Assembly: GCA_002007315.1 (NCBI GenBank)
Contig: LNZQ01000204.1
Coordinates: forward strand, 1-14,166
Direction of reading: 5' to 3'
Length of the DNA: 14,166 nucleotides
From: Epulopiscium sp. Nele67-Bin004
GTDB lineage: Bacteria; Bacillota_A; Clostridia; Lachnospirales; Cellulosilyticaceae
Shown in pieces: positions 1 through 7,352 of the stretch. The position numbers and the translations under genes are program-made. Below the pieces are notes generated by a model. It saw only the letters and a program-made list of their open reading frames with translations, was not told the origin of the DNA and made no database searches. The stretch's first letter is position 1. Each line of letters starts with the position of its first letter.

Positions 1-82
1 AGTAGACTGCAAACTCAAGGTGGATGTGCTCTGGCATTGTGTTTATTGCTCATAAAATGTCTTAATGCTACATGCTATTCAT

Positions 83-295
83 TCAAACTTGATTTTCATT
101 GGAGGGGTTCATTAAACAGAAGAACATGAGCAGTAATTGGTTTGGAAATGCCTTTTTATCCACGGTACTCTTTTTTGACAACATTTTTCTGATTTTGGCA
201 GAGAACATCTGCCAGGTTACGGGGGTATTAATGTTTCTTTGGTGAAAACTGTCTTGTGCGTCAAGTCCAATGACAAGAAGCTGAAATATTAACAT
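83..295 (-). CDS. Doubtful 70-residue ORF, unrecognised
   Basis: This short ORF (ATG at 295, TGA at 83) lies downstream of the DUF4405 gene on the same strand. The peptide starts with a hydrophobic stretch, has a basic middle (KIRKMLSKK) and ends in a Leu/Phe-rich segment; I recognise no domain. An in-frame stop sits only a few codons upstream of the ATG, and there is no well-placed ribosome binding site (only a weak AGAGGAAG about 10 bases or more upstream). Bases 1-300 look a little richer in G+C than the neighbouring genes, so this could be the decayed end of an imported gene such as a transposase. Nothing proves it is translated. Confidence 0.15.
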   Translation of the reverse strand: MLIFQLLVIGLDAQDSFHQRNINTPVTWQMFSAKIRKMLSKKSTVDKKAFPNQLLLMFFCLMNPSNENQV

Positions 296-367
296 TAAGT
301 ATTTCTTCCTCTATTCACTCTCTCTCACTTACTAGACCTAAAAAAAATCCTACTTTTTAAGTTTTAC

Positions 368-913
368 TTAGACTTCTATTTCTGCCACTTGAATTTGCGT
401 TTCTTCGACCATTGACACCACATTATTAGAAGCAAAATTTGGACTAACAAGTCCTTTAATCCCTAAAAACGCCATCACTGCAAGTCCTGCTTTAACAACA
501 ACAGCCTTCATAACTTTTACATGAAGTGCCACATGTCCAACAACAAGTAGCATCATAACATACCCCATATTTACATGCAAATTCCTCCAAAACAAATAAT
601 CAATCCCTGTTTGCATCGGAAACACTTCGTTTGAAATCATAACACTACTATATCCCATAACACATGTCCCAACAACAAGCAACACATAAAGCACAAAACT
701 TACTTTCGTCTTGCCTTTAACTTTTGCTAAATTTTTTGATACGCCTTGCATCCACTTAAAGTTAATTCCAAAGTGAAATACAAACAAACATAATAATCCC
801 ACTCCAAAAACTTCATGCACTAACATTCCTGTAAATCTAATATCCATTAGCGATATCAACAAAATTGTCATCATTATATTAATAACAACTCTTGTCTTTT
901 TTGTAACTTTCAT
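368..913 (-). CDS. DUF4405-type multi-helix membrane protein, probable haem-binding cytochrome b-like
   Basis: A 181-residue integral membrane protein with about four hydrophobic helices (roughly 9-25, 32-50, 71-92, 114-134) and a further hydrophobic stretch at 138-158. Histidines lie inside or at the ends of helices (H33, H47, H113, H127, H131), the pattern expected of haem ligands in DUF4405/cytochrome b561-like proteins, which pass electrons across the membrane and often accompany flavinylated extracytosolic proteins. No flavinylation partner is visible here. The start ATG follows a GGGGGAA ribosome binding site. The gene lies about 50 bp beyond the YibE/F gene, past a U-tract hairpin at 931-959, and no separate promoter is obvious, so expression may depend on read-through. 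The family assignment rests on topology and histidine placement recalled from the family; the electron partner is unknown. Confidence 0.6.
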   Translation of the reverse strand: MKVTKKTRVVINIMMTILLISLMDIRFTGMLVHEVFGVGLLCLFVFHFGINFKWMQGVSKNLAKVKGKTKVSFVLYVLLVVGTCVMGYSSVMISNEVFPMQTGIDYLFWRNLHVNMGYVMMLLVVGHVALHVKVMKAVVVKAGLAVMAFLGIKGLVSPNFASNNVVSMVEETQIQVAEIEV

Positions 914-930
914 TAAAATTCCCCCTATTC

Positions 931-959
931 AAAAAAAAGCCAACCACAAGGTTGACTTT
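931..959 (-). terminator. Rho-independent terminator between the YibE/F and DUF4405 genes
   Basis: On the minus strand, GTCAACC (956-950) pairs with GGTTGGC (945-939) around a 4-base loop, followed by eight T (938-931). One pair is a G-U wobble only when the minus strand is transcribed, which fixes the direction. The stem begins just after the YibE/F stop codon. It should end most phosphatase-YibE/F transcripts before the DUF4405 gene. Confidence 0.8.
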
Positions 960-964
960 TCGCT

Positions 965-2104
965 CTATTTAATAGTTGGCGTATACGCATAACTACAAAT
1001 TATTGATGTTAATGGTGACACGATAACAAGACCGATACACCCAACAAATGTTTGCAATATTTCCGACGCTATAAATTTGGTATTTAGTATACTTAATAGT
1101 GGCGTTCCTTGTGCCATATACACCATCATAACTCCAATATAACTTCCCATATAAGCTAACAATAAAGTTGTTGTTTGAGAACCCACTATCGAACGTCCGA
1201 TAGTAAGCCCTGAAAATAAGATTTCTTTGCGTGAAATTGCTGGTTGTTTTTCAACAAGTTCATCAATCGCCGCAGATATATCTATCCCTAAATCCAAAAT
1301 TGCTCCCGAACAAGATAAATATATTCCTGCCTGATAAATCAAAGTCAAGTTAAGCGTATGGTATCCTGAATATAACAATGATTCTGACCAATCCATAACT
1401 GACCCGTGTATATTAAACGCATTTCCAAACAAAACAGCTAGTAAACAAGTACATAACGAAGACATGACAGCACCCGCAATTGCACAATATGACTTTTTCG
1501 TAAATCCAGCCACCAGTATCAATGTTACAACCGATATCATAACCCCAATAAAAAGTGCCAACACTATTGGGTGATATCCTTTTAATAACATCGGAATAAA
1601 TACTTTGAATATACAAGTCAGTGTAAATGCAAACGATATAACAGTACGTACGCCAGTTGTTCCTGAAAATATTATTAACACCGTAACAAAAAACAGCACT
1701 AATATTATTTCAATGTCCAACCTATAATGGTCAATCATGTTAGCAAATAGAAAGTCACCTTCGCTCGTCATCTCTATCAAAACGTATGCCGTATCTCCCG
1801 CAACAAAAACTGTATCGTCATTAAGATTACCATTAAACATATTTACTGCAGTAACAACTTCACCTTTAAAGGTTTTACTTAGTATCTCAATTTCCGCTCG
1901 CTGTTCCCCTTGATTTGTCACCCCGACAACTAATGCATTGCTATTATCTACGCTCAAAACTTTTGCCTTAACGGATTCTGCGTTGACATAAAGCTGTCTT
2001 TCAAAACCCGTTGGCATAGCTAACAAAACTCCTATTATTATCAAACATACTATCGAAAATATCACGTCTCTATTATATAAGTAACTTCTAGCCTTATCTA
2101 ACAT
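965..2104 (-). CDS. YibE/F-family multi-pass membrane protein
   Basis: A 379-residue membrane protein. One N-terminal helix (about 13-30) is followed by an extracytosolic beta-type segment (about 35-120, containing AKVLSVDNSNALVVGVTNQG) and then about seven helices from residue 130 to the C-terminus. The stretch CSGAILDLGIDISAAIDEL (265-283) matches the conserved core of the YibE/F family, whose molecular function is unknown; transport has been suggested but not shown. The ATG overlaps the end of the phosphatase gene with a single base between TAA and ATG, and there is no good ribosome binding site, so translation is probably coupled to the phosphatase. Length and topology suit a complete family member. 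Confidence 0.85.
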   Translation of the reverse strand: MLDKARSYLYNRDVIFSIVCLIIIGVLLAMPTGFERQLYVNAESVKAKVLSVDNSNALVVGVTNQGEQRAEIEILSKTFKGEVVTAVNMFNGNLNDDTVFVAGDTAYVLIEMTSEGDFLFANMIDHYRLDIEIILVLFFVTVLIIFSGTTGVRTVISFAFTLTCIFKVFIPMLLKGYHPIVLALFIGVMISVVTLILVAGFTKKSYCAIAGAVMSSLCTCLLAVLFGNAFNIHGSVMDWSESLLYSGYHTLNLTLIYQAGIYLSCSGAILDLGIDISAAIDELVEKQPAISRKEILFSGLTIGRSIVGSQTTTLLLAYMGSYIGVMMVYMAQGTPLLSILNTKFIASEILQTFVGCIGLVIVSPLTSIICSYAYTPTIK

Positions 2105-2105
2105 A

Positions 2106-3602
2106 TTAGTTATCTAATCCACATAATTCAACTAATTTGTTAAATACTTCTGTGTTGTTGTAAGAACCTGCAAAAATTTCATGTCCTGCTCCAACTGCAT
2201 ATAATGGAACTGGTTGACCTGTATGTGCATAAGAAGTCCAGCCCACACCAGCCATGTTGTTAAGAACGTGAGTTGCTGTTACGCTTAGTGGCTCATATCC
2301 GCCGTATGCGATATATGCTTCAACATCGTTGTTTCTGTCTGCTTTATCTTTCATAGTTTCTTCAAATGAAGCTTCTAATCTTGCATAGTCATACTCAGAT
2401 AAAATTACTAAGCTGTCTGTGTTGCTTGTAGCGTTTTGCTCTGCAACTAAACCAAAATAATCTTCGATAATTGGTAACATTTCTTCAAATGTTCCGTTTG
2501 GATTAGTTTCTTTAAAGTCAGCTATAACGTCATCAAATTTTTCATAAGAACCTTTTTGGTTTGATAACAATTGGAACGCAGTGTCATAACCAGTTGTTGC
2601 TTGCCCGATTGACATACCCCCTGTTTCATGGTCACCTGTTACGATGATTAAAGTGTCTTCTGGGTGATTGTTGTAGAAGTCAATTGCAACTTGGATAGCT
2701 TCATCAAATGCAATAGTATCTCCGATGTTTGACATAGCGTCATTTGCGTGACCTGCCCAGTCAATTTTTCCAGACTCAACAGCCATAAAGAAACCTTTGT
2801 CGTCATTGTCTAATACTTCGATACCTTTTTCAACAAGGTCAGCAAGAGTTATAGAGTCGCTTGTTTCGTCGATTGCATAAAGCATTGCTCCGCCGTGTAA
2901 CTCTGGGTTGATCGCATAAACTTTTTCTGCGTCAGCTTCGATAGCTAAAATATCATCTTTTTCTGTTACAACTGTGTATCCGTTGTCTGCAAGAACTTCG
3001 TAAATATCAGTTCCTGAAACTCCTGATAATGCTCCACCTGCAAAGAAGTCAAAATTACTTTCTGCCATTTCAACAGCGATATCATAATAATCACTACGTG
3101 ATGCTTGGTGAGCATAGTAACCTGCTGGAGTTGCGTGGTTTAATGTTACTGTACTAAGAATACCAATTTTGTATCCTTCATCTCTTAATAATTCTGCAAT
3201 AGTTGTTGTTGGAGTAACTTTGTCTGGTCCCATACCTACAACACCACTATGAGTTTGAACACCACTTGTTAATGCAGTGATAGTTGACGCTGAGTCTGGT
3301 GCAAATGAAGTTGAATCTTGAGTGTATACTGTTCCAACTGTTGGGAATTGTGTAAACGCAAGTGGATCAACATCTACTTTATCTTTAATGTTAAGTGTAC
3401 CTTGATAAACTTGTGCTGCATTAACTTGAGTGTAAGCCATTCCGTCCCCAACAAACATAAATACATATTTAGGAATACTGTATTCTGTTGTTTGTGTAGT
3501 TTCAACTGCGACAACACTTTGAGTTGGTCCTGTTATTGCTATAGTTCCTGCAACTAAAGCAAGTGTTAAAGCTGCAATTCCTGATTTTTTAATTAGTTTC
3601 AT
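2106..3602 (-). CDS. Secreted alkaline phosphatase (PhoA/PhoB family)
   Basis: A 498-residue metal-dependent phosphomonoesterase that releases phosphate outside the membrane. Residues 1 to about 32 form a signal peptide (two Lys, a hydrophobic core, Ala-type cleavage region near VVAVE). Active-site motifs appear in family order: FVGDGM with metal ligand D53; PDSAST with nucleophile S104; NHATPA with H156 and T158; AVESGKIDWAGHAND with E276, D281 and H285; VTGDHETGG with D324 and H325; and SYAHTGQPVP with H460. All expected catalytic positions are present. The ribosome binding site is GGAGGG nine bases before the ATG. It is first in a transcript with the YibE/F gene. Phosphate-starvation control is suggested by the repeats at 3700-3737. 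The gene looks more G+C-rich than its neighbours, which may reflect codon choice for high expression. Confidence 0.95.
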   Translation of the reverse strand: MKLIKKSGIAALTLALVAGTIAITGPTQSVVAVETTQTTEYSIPKYVFMFVGDGMAYTQVNAAQVYQGTLNIKDKVDVDPLAFTQFPTVGTVYTQDSTSFAPDSASTITALTSGVQTHSGVVGMGPDKVTPTTTIAELLRDEGYKIGILSTVTLNHATPAGYYAHQASRSDYYDIAVEMAESNFDFFAGGALSGVSGTDIYEVLADNGYTVVTEKDDILAIEADAEKVYAINPELHGGAMLYAIDETSDSITLADLVEKGIEVLDNDDKGFFMAVESGKIDWAGHANDAMSNIGDTIAFDEAIQVAIDFYNNHPEDTLIIVTGDHETGGMSIGQATTGYDTAFQLLSNQKGSYEKFDDVIADFKETNPNGTFEEMLPIIEDYFGLVAEQNATSNTDSLVILSEYDYARLEASFEETMKDKADRNNDVEAYIAYGGYEPLSVTATHVLNNMAGVGWTSYAHTGQPVPLYAVGAGHEIFAGSYNNTEVFNKLVELCGLDN

Positions 3603-3662
3603 TTCTCTAAACCCTCCAAAATAATATAATAAATTTATAATTGATTTTTAATTGATAAGTTG

Positions 3663-3737
3663 ATTATATATGTGTTGTGTTATAGTTTTATTGGGACTTT
3701 GTTAACTTTTTTTTATATTAGGTTAATTATATGTTAA
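3663..3737 (-). promoter_or_regulatory. Phosphatase promoter region with PhoP-box-like phased hexamers
   Basis: Read on the minus strand, TTAACA (3737-3732), TTAACC (3726-3721) and TTAACA (3705-3700) start 11 and 21 bp apart, so all lie on one face of the helix. Tandem TTAACA-type hexamers at about 11-bp spacing are the known PhoP-binding pattern in Firmicutes. Downstream, a TATAAT (3668-3663) is a candidate -10 with only a poor -35 at the right distance, as expected for an activated promoter. A second -10 candidate is TATAAC (3684-3679). The hexamers are seen in the sequence; PhoP control is inferred from them and from the gene served. Confidence 0.55.
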
Positions 3738-3765
3738 GTAGTTATCTCTAACTATTTCACAATTA

Positions 3766-3794
3766 TTGCATTTAGTTAATATTTATGTTATAAT
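3766..3794 (+). promoter_or_regulatory. Sigma-A promoter of the exported-protein gene
   Basis: TTGCAT (3766-3771), a 17-bp spacer and TATAAT (3789-3794), with TGT just before the -10 giving an extended -10 element. Transcription should start near 3801, almost at the ribosome binding site (AGGAGG, 3802-3807), so the untranslated leader is only about a dozen bases. This supports ATG 3814 over the in-frame ATG at 3766, which lies inside the -35. Confidence 0.7.
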
Positions 3795-3813
3795 TATTGC
3801 TAGGAGGTGTCAC

Positions 3814-4869
3814 ATGAACAAAAAATTTCTATTAACTTGTGCATGTTTTTTATTTGGTAGTACAGTATTTGCAAATGATACACAACTTTCTATATCAGGG
3901 GTTAGCTATGAGCCTGTCGCCCAGATGTATAACAATGAAGTAGCAAATTATATTAGTATAGAAGACTTTGCAAATATTACTATGGGTGAGTATTCATCTG
4001 CTAGCAACGGAAAATATCAAGTTGAAACACTAACAGATAGTATTACTTTTACTACTGGAGCAAATTTTTTAACATCAAATAAAACTAGAGTTGTATTTTC
4101 AAATCCAGTACTACTTATAGATGATATGTTATATATTCCTATAGATGTATTTGAGGCTTTAGAACTTGGTATACAACAAAATGACATTATAGATATTTCT
4201 CTATCAATTCCAACAACCCATATATTAGATACATTAGACAGCAAATTATTTACTCAACTTCCATCAACTAACTCATTTAACAATTTACCGACCTACATAG
4301 ATGGACTTGTATCTAATGAAACAATCGAAGAAACTAAAAAACTTGCACAATCTGGTGATTATTATTTTTCTTTTGTAGATAACACAAACAAGCAAGATAT
4401 TTATAACGAACTAAATACCAAAATTAATAGATCGTCTTATGGCAACATCGAAATTATATATCGTGAATTTGCGAACGACTCTATTAGTTCAACGATTACA
4501 GAAACTGTTGATATCGATATTCAAGACGACAGTTTACATTTTAGTATCGGGGAGCATGAGTTTGAATATTCAAATATACTTGCAACGTTTGCCCCTTCTA
4601 TAGACGAAAAAAATATTAGCATCGAAAAAACTATTGACGTAACGTTAATGCATGCATTTTACACATTTTATAGAAATACTTATCGTTTAAAAGATGATGA
4701 ATATTTTAGCCCTATATATTTAACAGAGTCTGGTAACGTAAATTCATTTAGTCAACACGTTTACACTATAGATGATGCTACAGGAGAAATTATGGATTAT
4801 ACTATAACAGTTCATAGATTGCGTAACGTTAACAATTTACAATTTATAATAGATATAACTCAACTTTAA
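3814..4869 (+). CDS. Exported protein with possible N-terminal stalk (copper amine oxidase N-like) domain
   Basis: A 351-residue protein. Residues 1-20 form a signal peptide (MNKK, hydrophobic core, cleavage after TVFA); the cysteines at 9 and 11 do not sit in a good lipobox. Residues about 25-130 resemble the beta-rich stalk domain of secreted Firmicutes proteins: a short self-contained beta repeat ending in VLLIDDMLYIPIDVFEALEL. Residues 135-351 are polar with beta-type alternation and match nothing I know. Start choice: a longer reading from 3766 exists, but the promoter and the AGGAGG site place initiation at 3814. It is divergent from the phosphatase and shares the intergenic region holding the TTAACA repeats, so it could respond to phosphate. 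It is monocistronic, ending in a strong hairpin. Function unknown. Confidence 0.8.
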   Translation: MNKKFLLTCACFLFGSTVFANDTQLSISGVSYEPVAQMYNNEVANYISIEDFANITMGEYSSASNGKYQVETLTDSITFTTGANFLTSNKTRVVFSNPVLLIDDMLYIPIDVFEALELGIQQNDIIDISLSIPTTHILDTLDSKLFTQLPSTNSFNNLPTYIDGLVSNETIEETKKLAQSGDYYFSFVDNTNKQDIYNELNTKINRSSYGNIEIIYREFANDSISSTITETVDIDIQDDSLHFSIGEHEFEYSNILATFAPSIDEKNISIEKTIDVTLMHAFYTFYRNTYRLKDDEYFSPIYLTESGNVNSFSQHVYTIDDATGEIMDYTITVHRLRNVNNLQFIIDITQL

Positions 4870-4879
4870 TTTTTATATT

Positions 4880-4908
4880 GAGGACGCTAACAGGCGTCCT
4901 CTTTTTTT
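4880..4908 (+). terminator. Rho-independent terminator of the exported-protein gene
   Basis: GAGGACGC (4880-4887) and GCGTCCTC (4894-4901) form a perfect 8-bp stem with a 6-base loop, followed by seven T (4902-4908). It lies between two convergent genes. The opposite strand lacks a U-tract after the stem, so termination of the HIT transcript here would be weaker. Confidence 0.92.
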
Positions 4909-4910
4909 AT

Positions 4911-5324
4911 TTATAATGCATTTTTTATAAGCTTAGCAACTTCTTCAATTTCTTCAACCGTTGTTTCATACGTTGTAGGTTGATTTATTCGCACCTTATC
5001 GCCATCAAACCTAGGAATAACATGCAAATGAAAGTGAAACACAGCCTGAGTTGCTGCAAGTCCATTGTTTTGCACGATATTTATACCATCTGCCCCAAGC
5101 ACTTCTTTTAAAACTTCGGCAAATTTTTTCGCCATTGGGTACAGCCCTTTTGCAACTTCATCTGAAATCTCAAATATATTTTCTGCATGCTCTTTTGGTA
5201 TTATAAGCACATGCCCTTTGCCTGCAGGAAATCTGTCCATAATAACAATAAACAAATCGTCCTCATAAACTTTAAAAGCTGGCATCTCATTATCTCTTAT
5301 TTTACAAAAAATACAATCACTCAT
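4911..5324 (-). CDS. HIT-family (histidine triad) nucleotide hydrolase, Hint-like
   Basis: A 137-residue cytosolic protein of the HIT superfamily, which hydrolyses nucleoside phosphoramidates and related AMP/GMP conjugates. The histidine triad HFHLHVIPR (97-105) is intact: H97, H99 and the nucleophile H101. The N-terminal CIFCKI (C4, C7) with H46 in PKEHAEN fits the zinc-binding form common in bacterial Hint proteins. Length is normal. The ribosome binding site TAGGAGGT contains the TAG stop of the upstream fusion gene, so the two are probably co-transcribed and translationally coupled. The physiological substrate cannot be deduced. Confidence 0.93.
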   Translation of the reverse strand: MSDCIFCKIRDNEMPAFKVYEDDLFIVIMDRFPAGKGHVLIIPKEHAENIFEISDEVAKGLYPMAKKFAEVLKEVLGADGINIVQNNGLAATQAVFHFHLHVIPRFDGDKVRINQPTTYETTVEEIEEVAKLIKNAL

Positions 5325-5335
5325 TTTTTTACCTC

Positions 5336-6559
5336 CTAGCTGATACTACTTCTAAACACTTGGTCAAGTTTTGGTAGTACAGCAAAATTTCCTTTAACTT
5401 TGATTTTCCCTACCATAAATGCTTTTTGGTAGCTTATTTCTTTCGTTAACAATTCTTCTAACACAGCATCAACCAACGTAACTTCTATAGTATAATGGTC
5501 AATTACACCCTCAACATAATCACATTCACCATTTCGTATAGTAACGTATCCTTGTTCTTTTGTATCATTTACAATATATTGAATCATTAAATCTAATGTT
5601 CTGTCGTGCCTAGCCACAAAATAATGCGGCAAACTCGCTATACGTCGCAACGGACGAGTTGGCGTTGATTTTACACCTGACTGTAGAGGTCGTTGGTACG
5701 TTCCAGCTTGAGCCACTCCATCTGATGGCATCTTACCTTTAAGAAGATTTGTTATTTCTTCTATTTCTCTGTCCTCTGGACTAATTCCACCCATATAAGA
5801 TTGGGGTTCTGAATAATATGATTGCCTAGAATCAAAATACATTGGTGGTTGTTGTTCCCCTATCGGCTGTGGTATTGATGCTTGAACTGGTGGTTGTTGC
5901 ATCTGTGGTGCTTGTTGTACTGGCTGCCCCATCTGCGGTGTTGGTTGCTGTATTTGTGGTACTTGCTGCCCCATTTGCGGTGCTGGTTGCTGCATTTGTG
6001 GTGCTTGCTGTACTGGCTGATGTTGCTCAACTTTTGACAAAAATAACATGCGTTCACTTGACATTATACCAGGCGACCCTTGTCTAACTTGGCGATAAAA
6101 GTTTTCAAGTTGCTTTTCAACTATTCCTATAAGCTCCATTTGTGGCACGTGGGAATTTAGTGGCAATGAACCTGCCTCGTATCCTCCCAAAAATCTCCAT
6201 GCCTTACTAATTTGATACGCCCCATCTGTTTCTCCCCATACATTGCTGTATGTAATTATTAGTAATGGTTTATTTTGTGGAACCTGGTTGTACAAACTTA
6301 AATAGTCAAAAAATGTTTGCATTGCACCATGCATTCCATTTAGATGCACATTTGATACTGCAATCACTCCGTCAATATTGTTTATATCAATAGCAATATC
6401 GTCCATTATATTTACGGTTAATCCGTTGAAATATGGTAATCTCTCTAGCTGTACAATTTTTATTTCTACTTCTAATTCAGTCAAAACGTTTTGTATTGTT
6501 CCTTTTATAATATTTAGACTTGCTTCGTCAGTATTCGCTAATAAAAGTAATATTTTCAT
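5336..6559 (-). CDS. Flavodoxin-like domain fused to SCP2-like domain through a Q/P/M repeat linker
   Basis: A 407-residue protein in three parts. Residues 1 to about 165 look like a flavodoxin/NADPH-dependent FMN reductase fold: MKILLLLANTDEAS opening, GVIAVSNVHLNGMHGAMQTFFDYL (64-87), PLLIITYSNVWGETDG (98-113). Residues about 180-240 are a low-complexity linker of repeated QQAPQM/QQPAPQMG units. Residues about 310-407 resemble the SCP2 sterol-carrier fold, ending in VGKIKVKGNFAVLPKLDQVF (383-402), which matches its conserved close. No signal peptide or membrane segment is seen. The ribosome binding site is GAGAGGT. It heads a two-gene unit with the HIT gene. A soluble flavoprotein acting on a hydrophobic ligand is a reasonable guess, but substrate and reaction are unknown. 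Confidence 0.7.
   Translation of the reverse strand: MKILLLLANTDEASLNIIKGTIQNVLTELEVEIKIVQLERLPYFNGLTVNIMDDIAIDINNIDGVIAVSNVHLNGMHGAMQTFFDYLSLYNQVPQNKPLLIITYSNVWGETDGAYQISKAWRFLGGYEAGSLPLNSHVPQMELIGIVEKQLENFYRQVRQGSPGIMSSERMLFLSKVEQHQPVQQAPQMQQPAPQMGQQVPQIQQPTPQMGQPVQQAPQMQQPPVQASIPQPIGEQQPPMYFDSRQSYYSEPQSYMGGISPEDREIEEITNLLKGKMPSDGVAQAGTYQRPLQSGVKSTPTRPLRRIASLPHYFVARHDRTLDLMIQYIVNDTKEQGYVTIRNGECDYVEGVIDHYTIEVTLVDAVLEELLTKEISYQKAFMVGKIKVKGNFAVLPKLDQVFRSSIS
5875..6022 (-). repeat. Tandem repeat encoding Gln/Pro/Met linker
   Basis: Imperfect repeats of about 33-45 bases encode QQ(A/V)PQ(M/I)QQP(A/T)PQMG units in the flavodoxin-SCP2 fusion. On the plus strand they appear as TGCTGCATTTGTGGTGC-like blocks. 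Units stay in frame, so length variation by slippage would change only the linker length. Confidence 0.75.
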
Positions 6560-6590
6560 GTTTATACCTCTCTAATATTAATCAAACTAC

Positions 6591-6619
6591 AATATATATT
6601 ATACTTGAATATCGTTCAA
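6591..6619 (-). promoter_or_regulatory. Candidate promoter of the flavodoxin-SCP2/HIT unit
   Basis: On the minus strand, TTGAAC (6619-6614), a 17-bp spacer and TATATT (6596-6591). The -35 is part of a short palindrome, TTGAA-5-TTCAA (6619-6605), which could be an operator. It lies about 32 bp before the start codon. Confidence 0.45.
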
Positions 6620-6642
6620 TAGAAAAGTAGAAAAACCACTTT

Positions 6643-7284
6643 TTAGAACAAATATGTTAGTGCTTTTTTTGGATAATATGTCGAAATGTCGTATATTTCC
6701 CAATATTCAAAAAATATCTTCTTTCTTACAGTGATATGTAAAACATCACCTATTTTAAAATTTGTTAGCAATGTTGGGCTAAACACTACTTTGTAATATT
6801 TGTTTAGGCTCATCTTTCTAAGTAATATATATCCTGTGTGTCCTAATTCTTCAACAATAAAATGGCCATTGTCATATATCATTGCTATATCACGTTTATG
6901 TTGTTTCTTTTTATATTGTTGATAGTTTTGTAAACTTATTATTGTTGGACTATACTTTATTACAGGGTGTTTCAATAAACTTTCTATTAATTTTTTGTTG
7001 CTGTATAGTCGTACATATTCATCTTTATAAATCTCCAGTAGTTGTAATGTGTAAGGTGTGTTTTCATCTTGTGGTGCACCGTCCATAATCTGGCTTACAA
7101 CGCCTAGCAAATATCTACTCTCTTGCGGTTCAAGATGTTGTTTGTATTTTGGCACCCAATAAGCTAAAAAATACTCTATCGCCTCTCGACTTACAGGATT
7201 AACAAATTTTGTATCTGTATTCATAAATTCAAGAAACATTTCTAATATTTCTTGATAAAGTTTTTGTGCTTGAATTTCGGTCAT
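6643..7284 (-). CDS. Unrecognised 213-residue cytosolic protein
   Basis: I do not recognise this protein. The first 130 residues look alpha-helical and acidic/aromatic (EILEMFLEFMNTDTKF, EYFLAYWVPKYKQHL). The last 80 are basic and beta-rich (FIVEELGHTGYILLRKMSLNKYYKVVF, GDVLHITVRKKIFFEYWEIYDIS), suggesting two domains, the second perhaps a small barrel. There is no signal peptide or transmembrane segment. A good ribosome binding site (AGGAG, 8 bases before ATG) and codon use like its neighbours support a real gene. The diguanylate cyclase upstream ends in its own terminator at 7353-7390, so this gene needs its own promoter in the 68 bp between; I see no clear one. Function unknown. Confidence 0.75.
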   Translation of the reverse strand: MTEIQAQKLYQEILEMFLEFMNTDTKFVNPVSREAIEYFLAYWVPKYKQHLEPQESRYLLGVVSQIMDGAPQDENTPYTLQLLEIYKDEYVRLYSNKKLIESLLKHPVIKYSPTIISLQNYQQYKKKQHKRDIAMIYDNGHFIVEELGHTGYILLRKMSLNKYYKVVFSPTLLTNFKIGDVLHITVRKKIFFEYWEIYDISTYYPKKALTYLF

Positions 7285-7352
7285 ACTCTCAACTCCTACT
7301 AATAGTATATTTGAGTATTCCCCTCTCCCCTAACATTTATACATAATTTCCC

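Noticed and set aside
330..367. Possible terminator after the DUF4405 gene
   Set aside because: There is a T-rich run on the minus strand, but only very short AT stems precede it.
3318..3557. Plus-strand 79-codon ORF inside the alkaline phosphatase gene
   Set aside because: Shadow of a well-supported gene; the peptide is Cys/Asn-rich with no domain.
3766..3813. Upstream in-frame ATG extending the exported protein by 16 residues
   Set aside because: It lies in the -35/-10 promoter region, lacks a ribosome binding site and would bury the signal peptide behind extra residues.
5842..6087. Plus-strand ORF rich in Val/Ala opposite the linker of the flavodoxin-SCP2 gene
   Set aside because: It is the antisense reading of the CAA/CCA-rich linker repeat; the composition is explained by the real gene, and there is no ribosome binding site.
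6628..6655. Possible terminator after the 213-residue gene (A5/T5 stem around GTGG)
   Set aside because: The stem is only A-T pairs with a four-base loop and the following T tract is interrupted; too weak to call.
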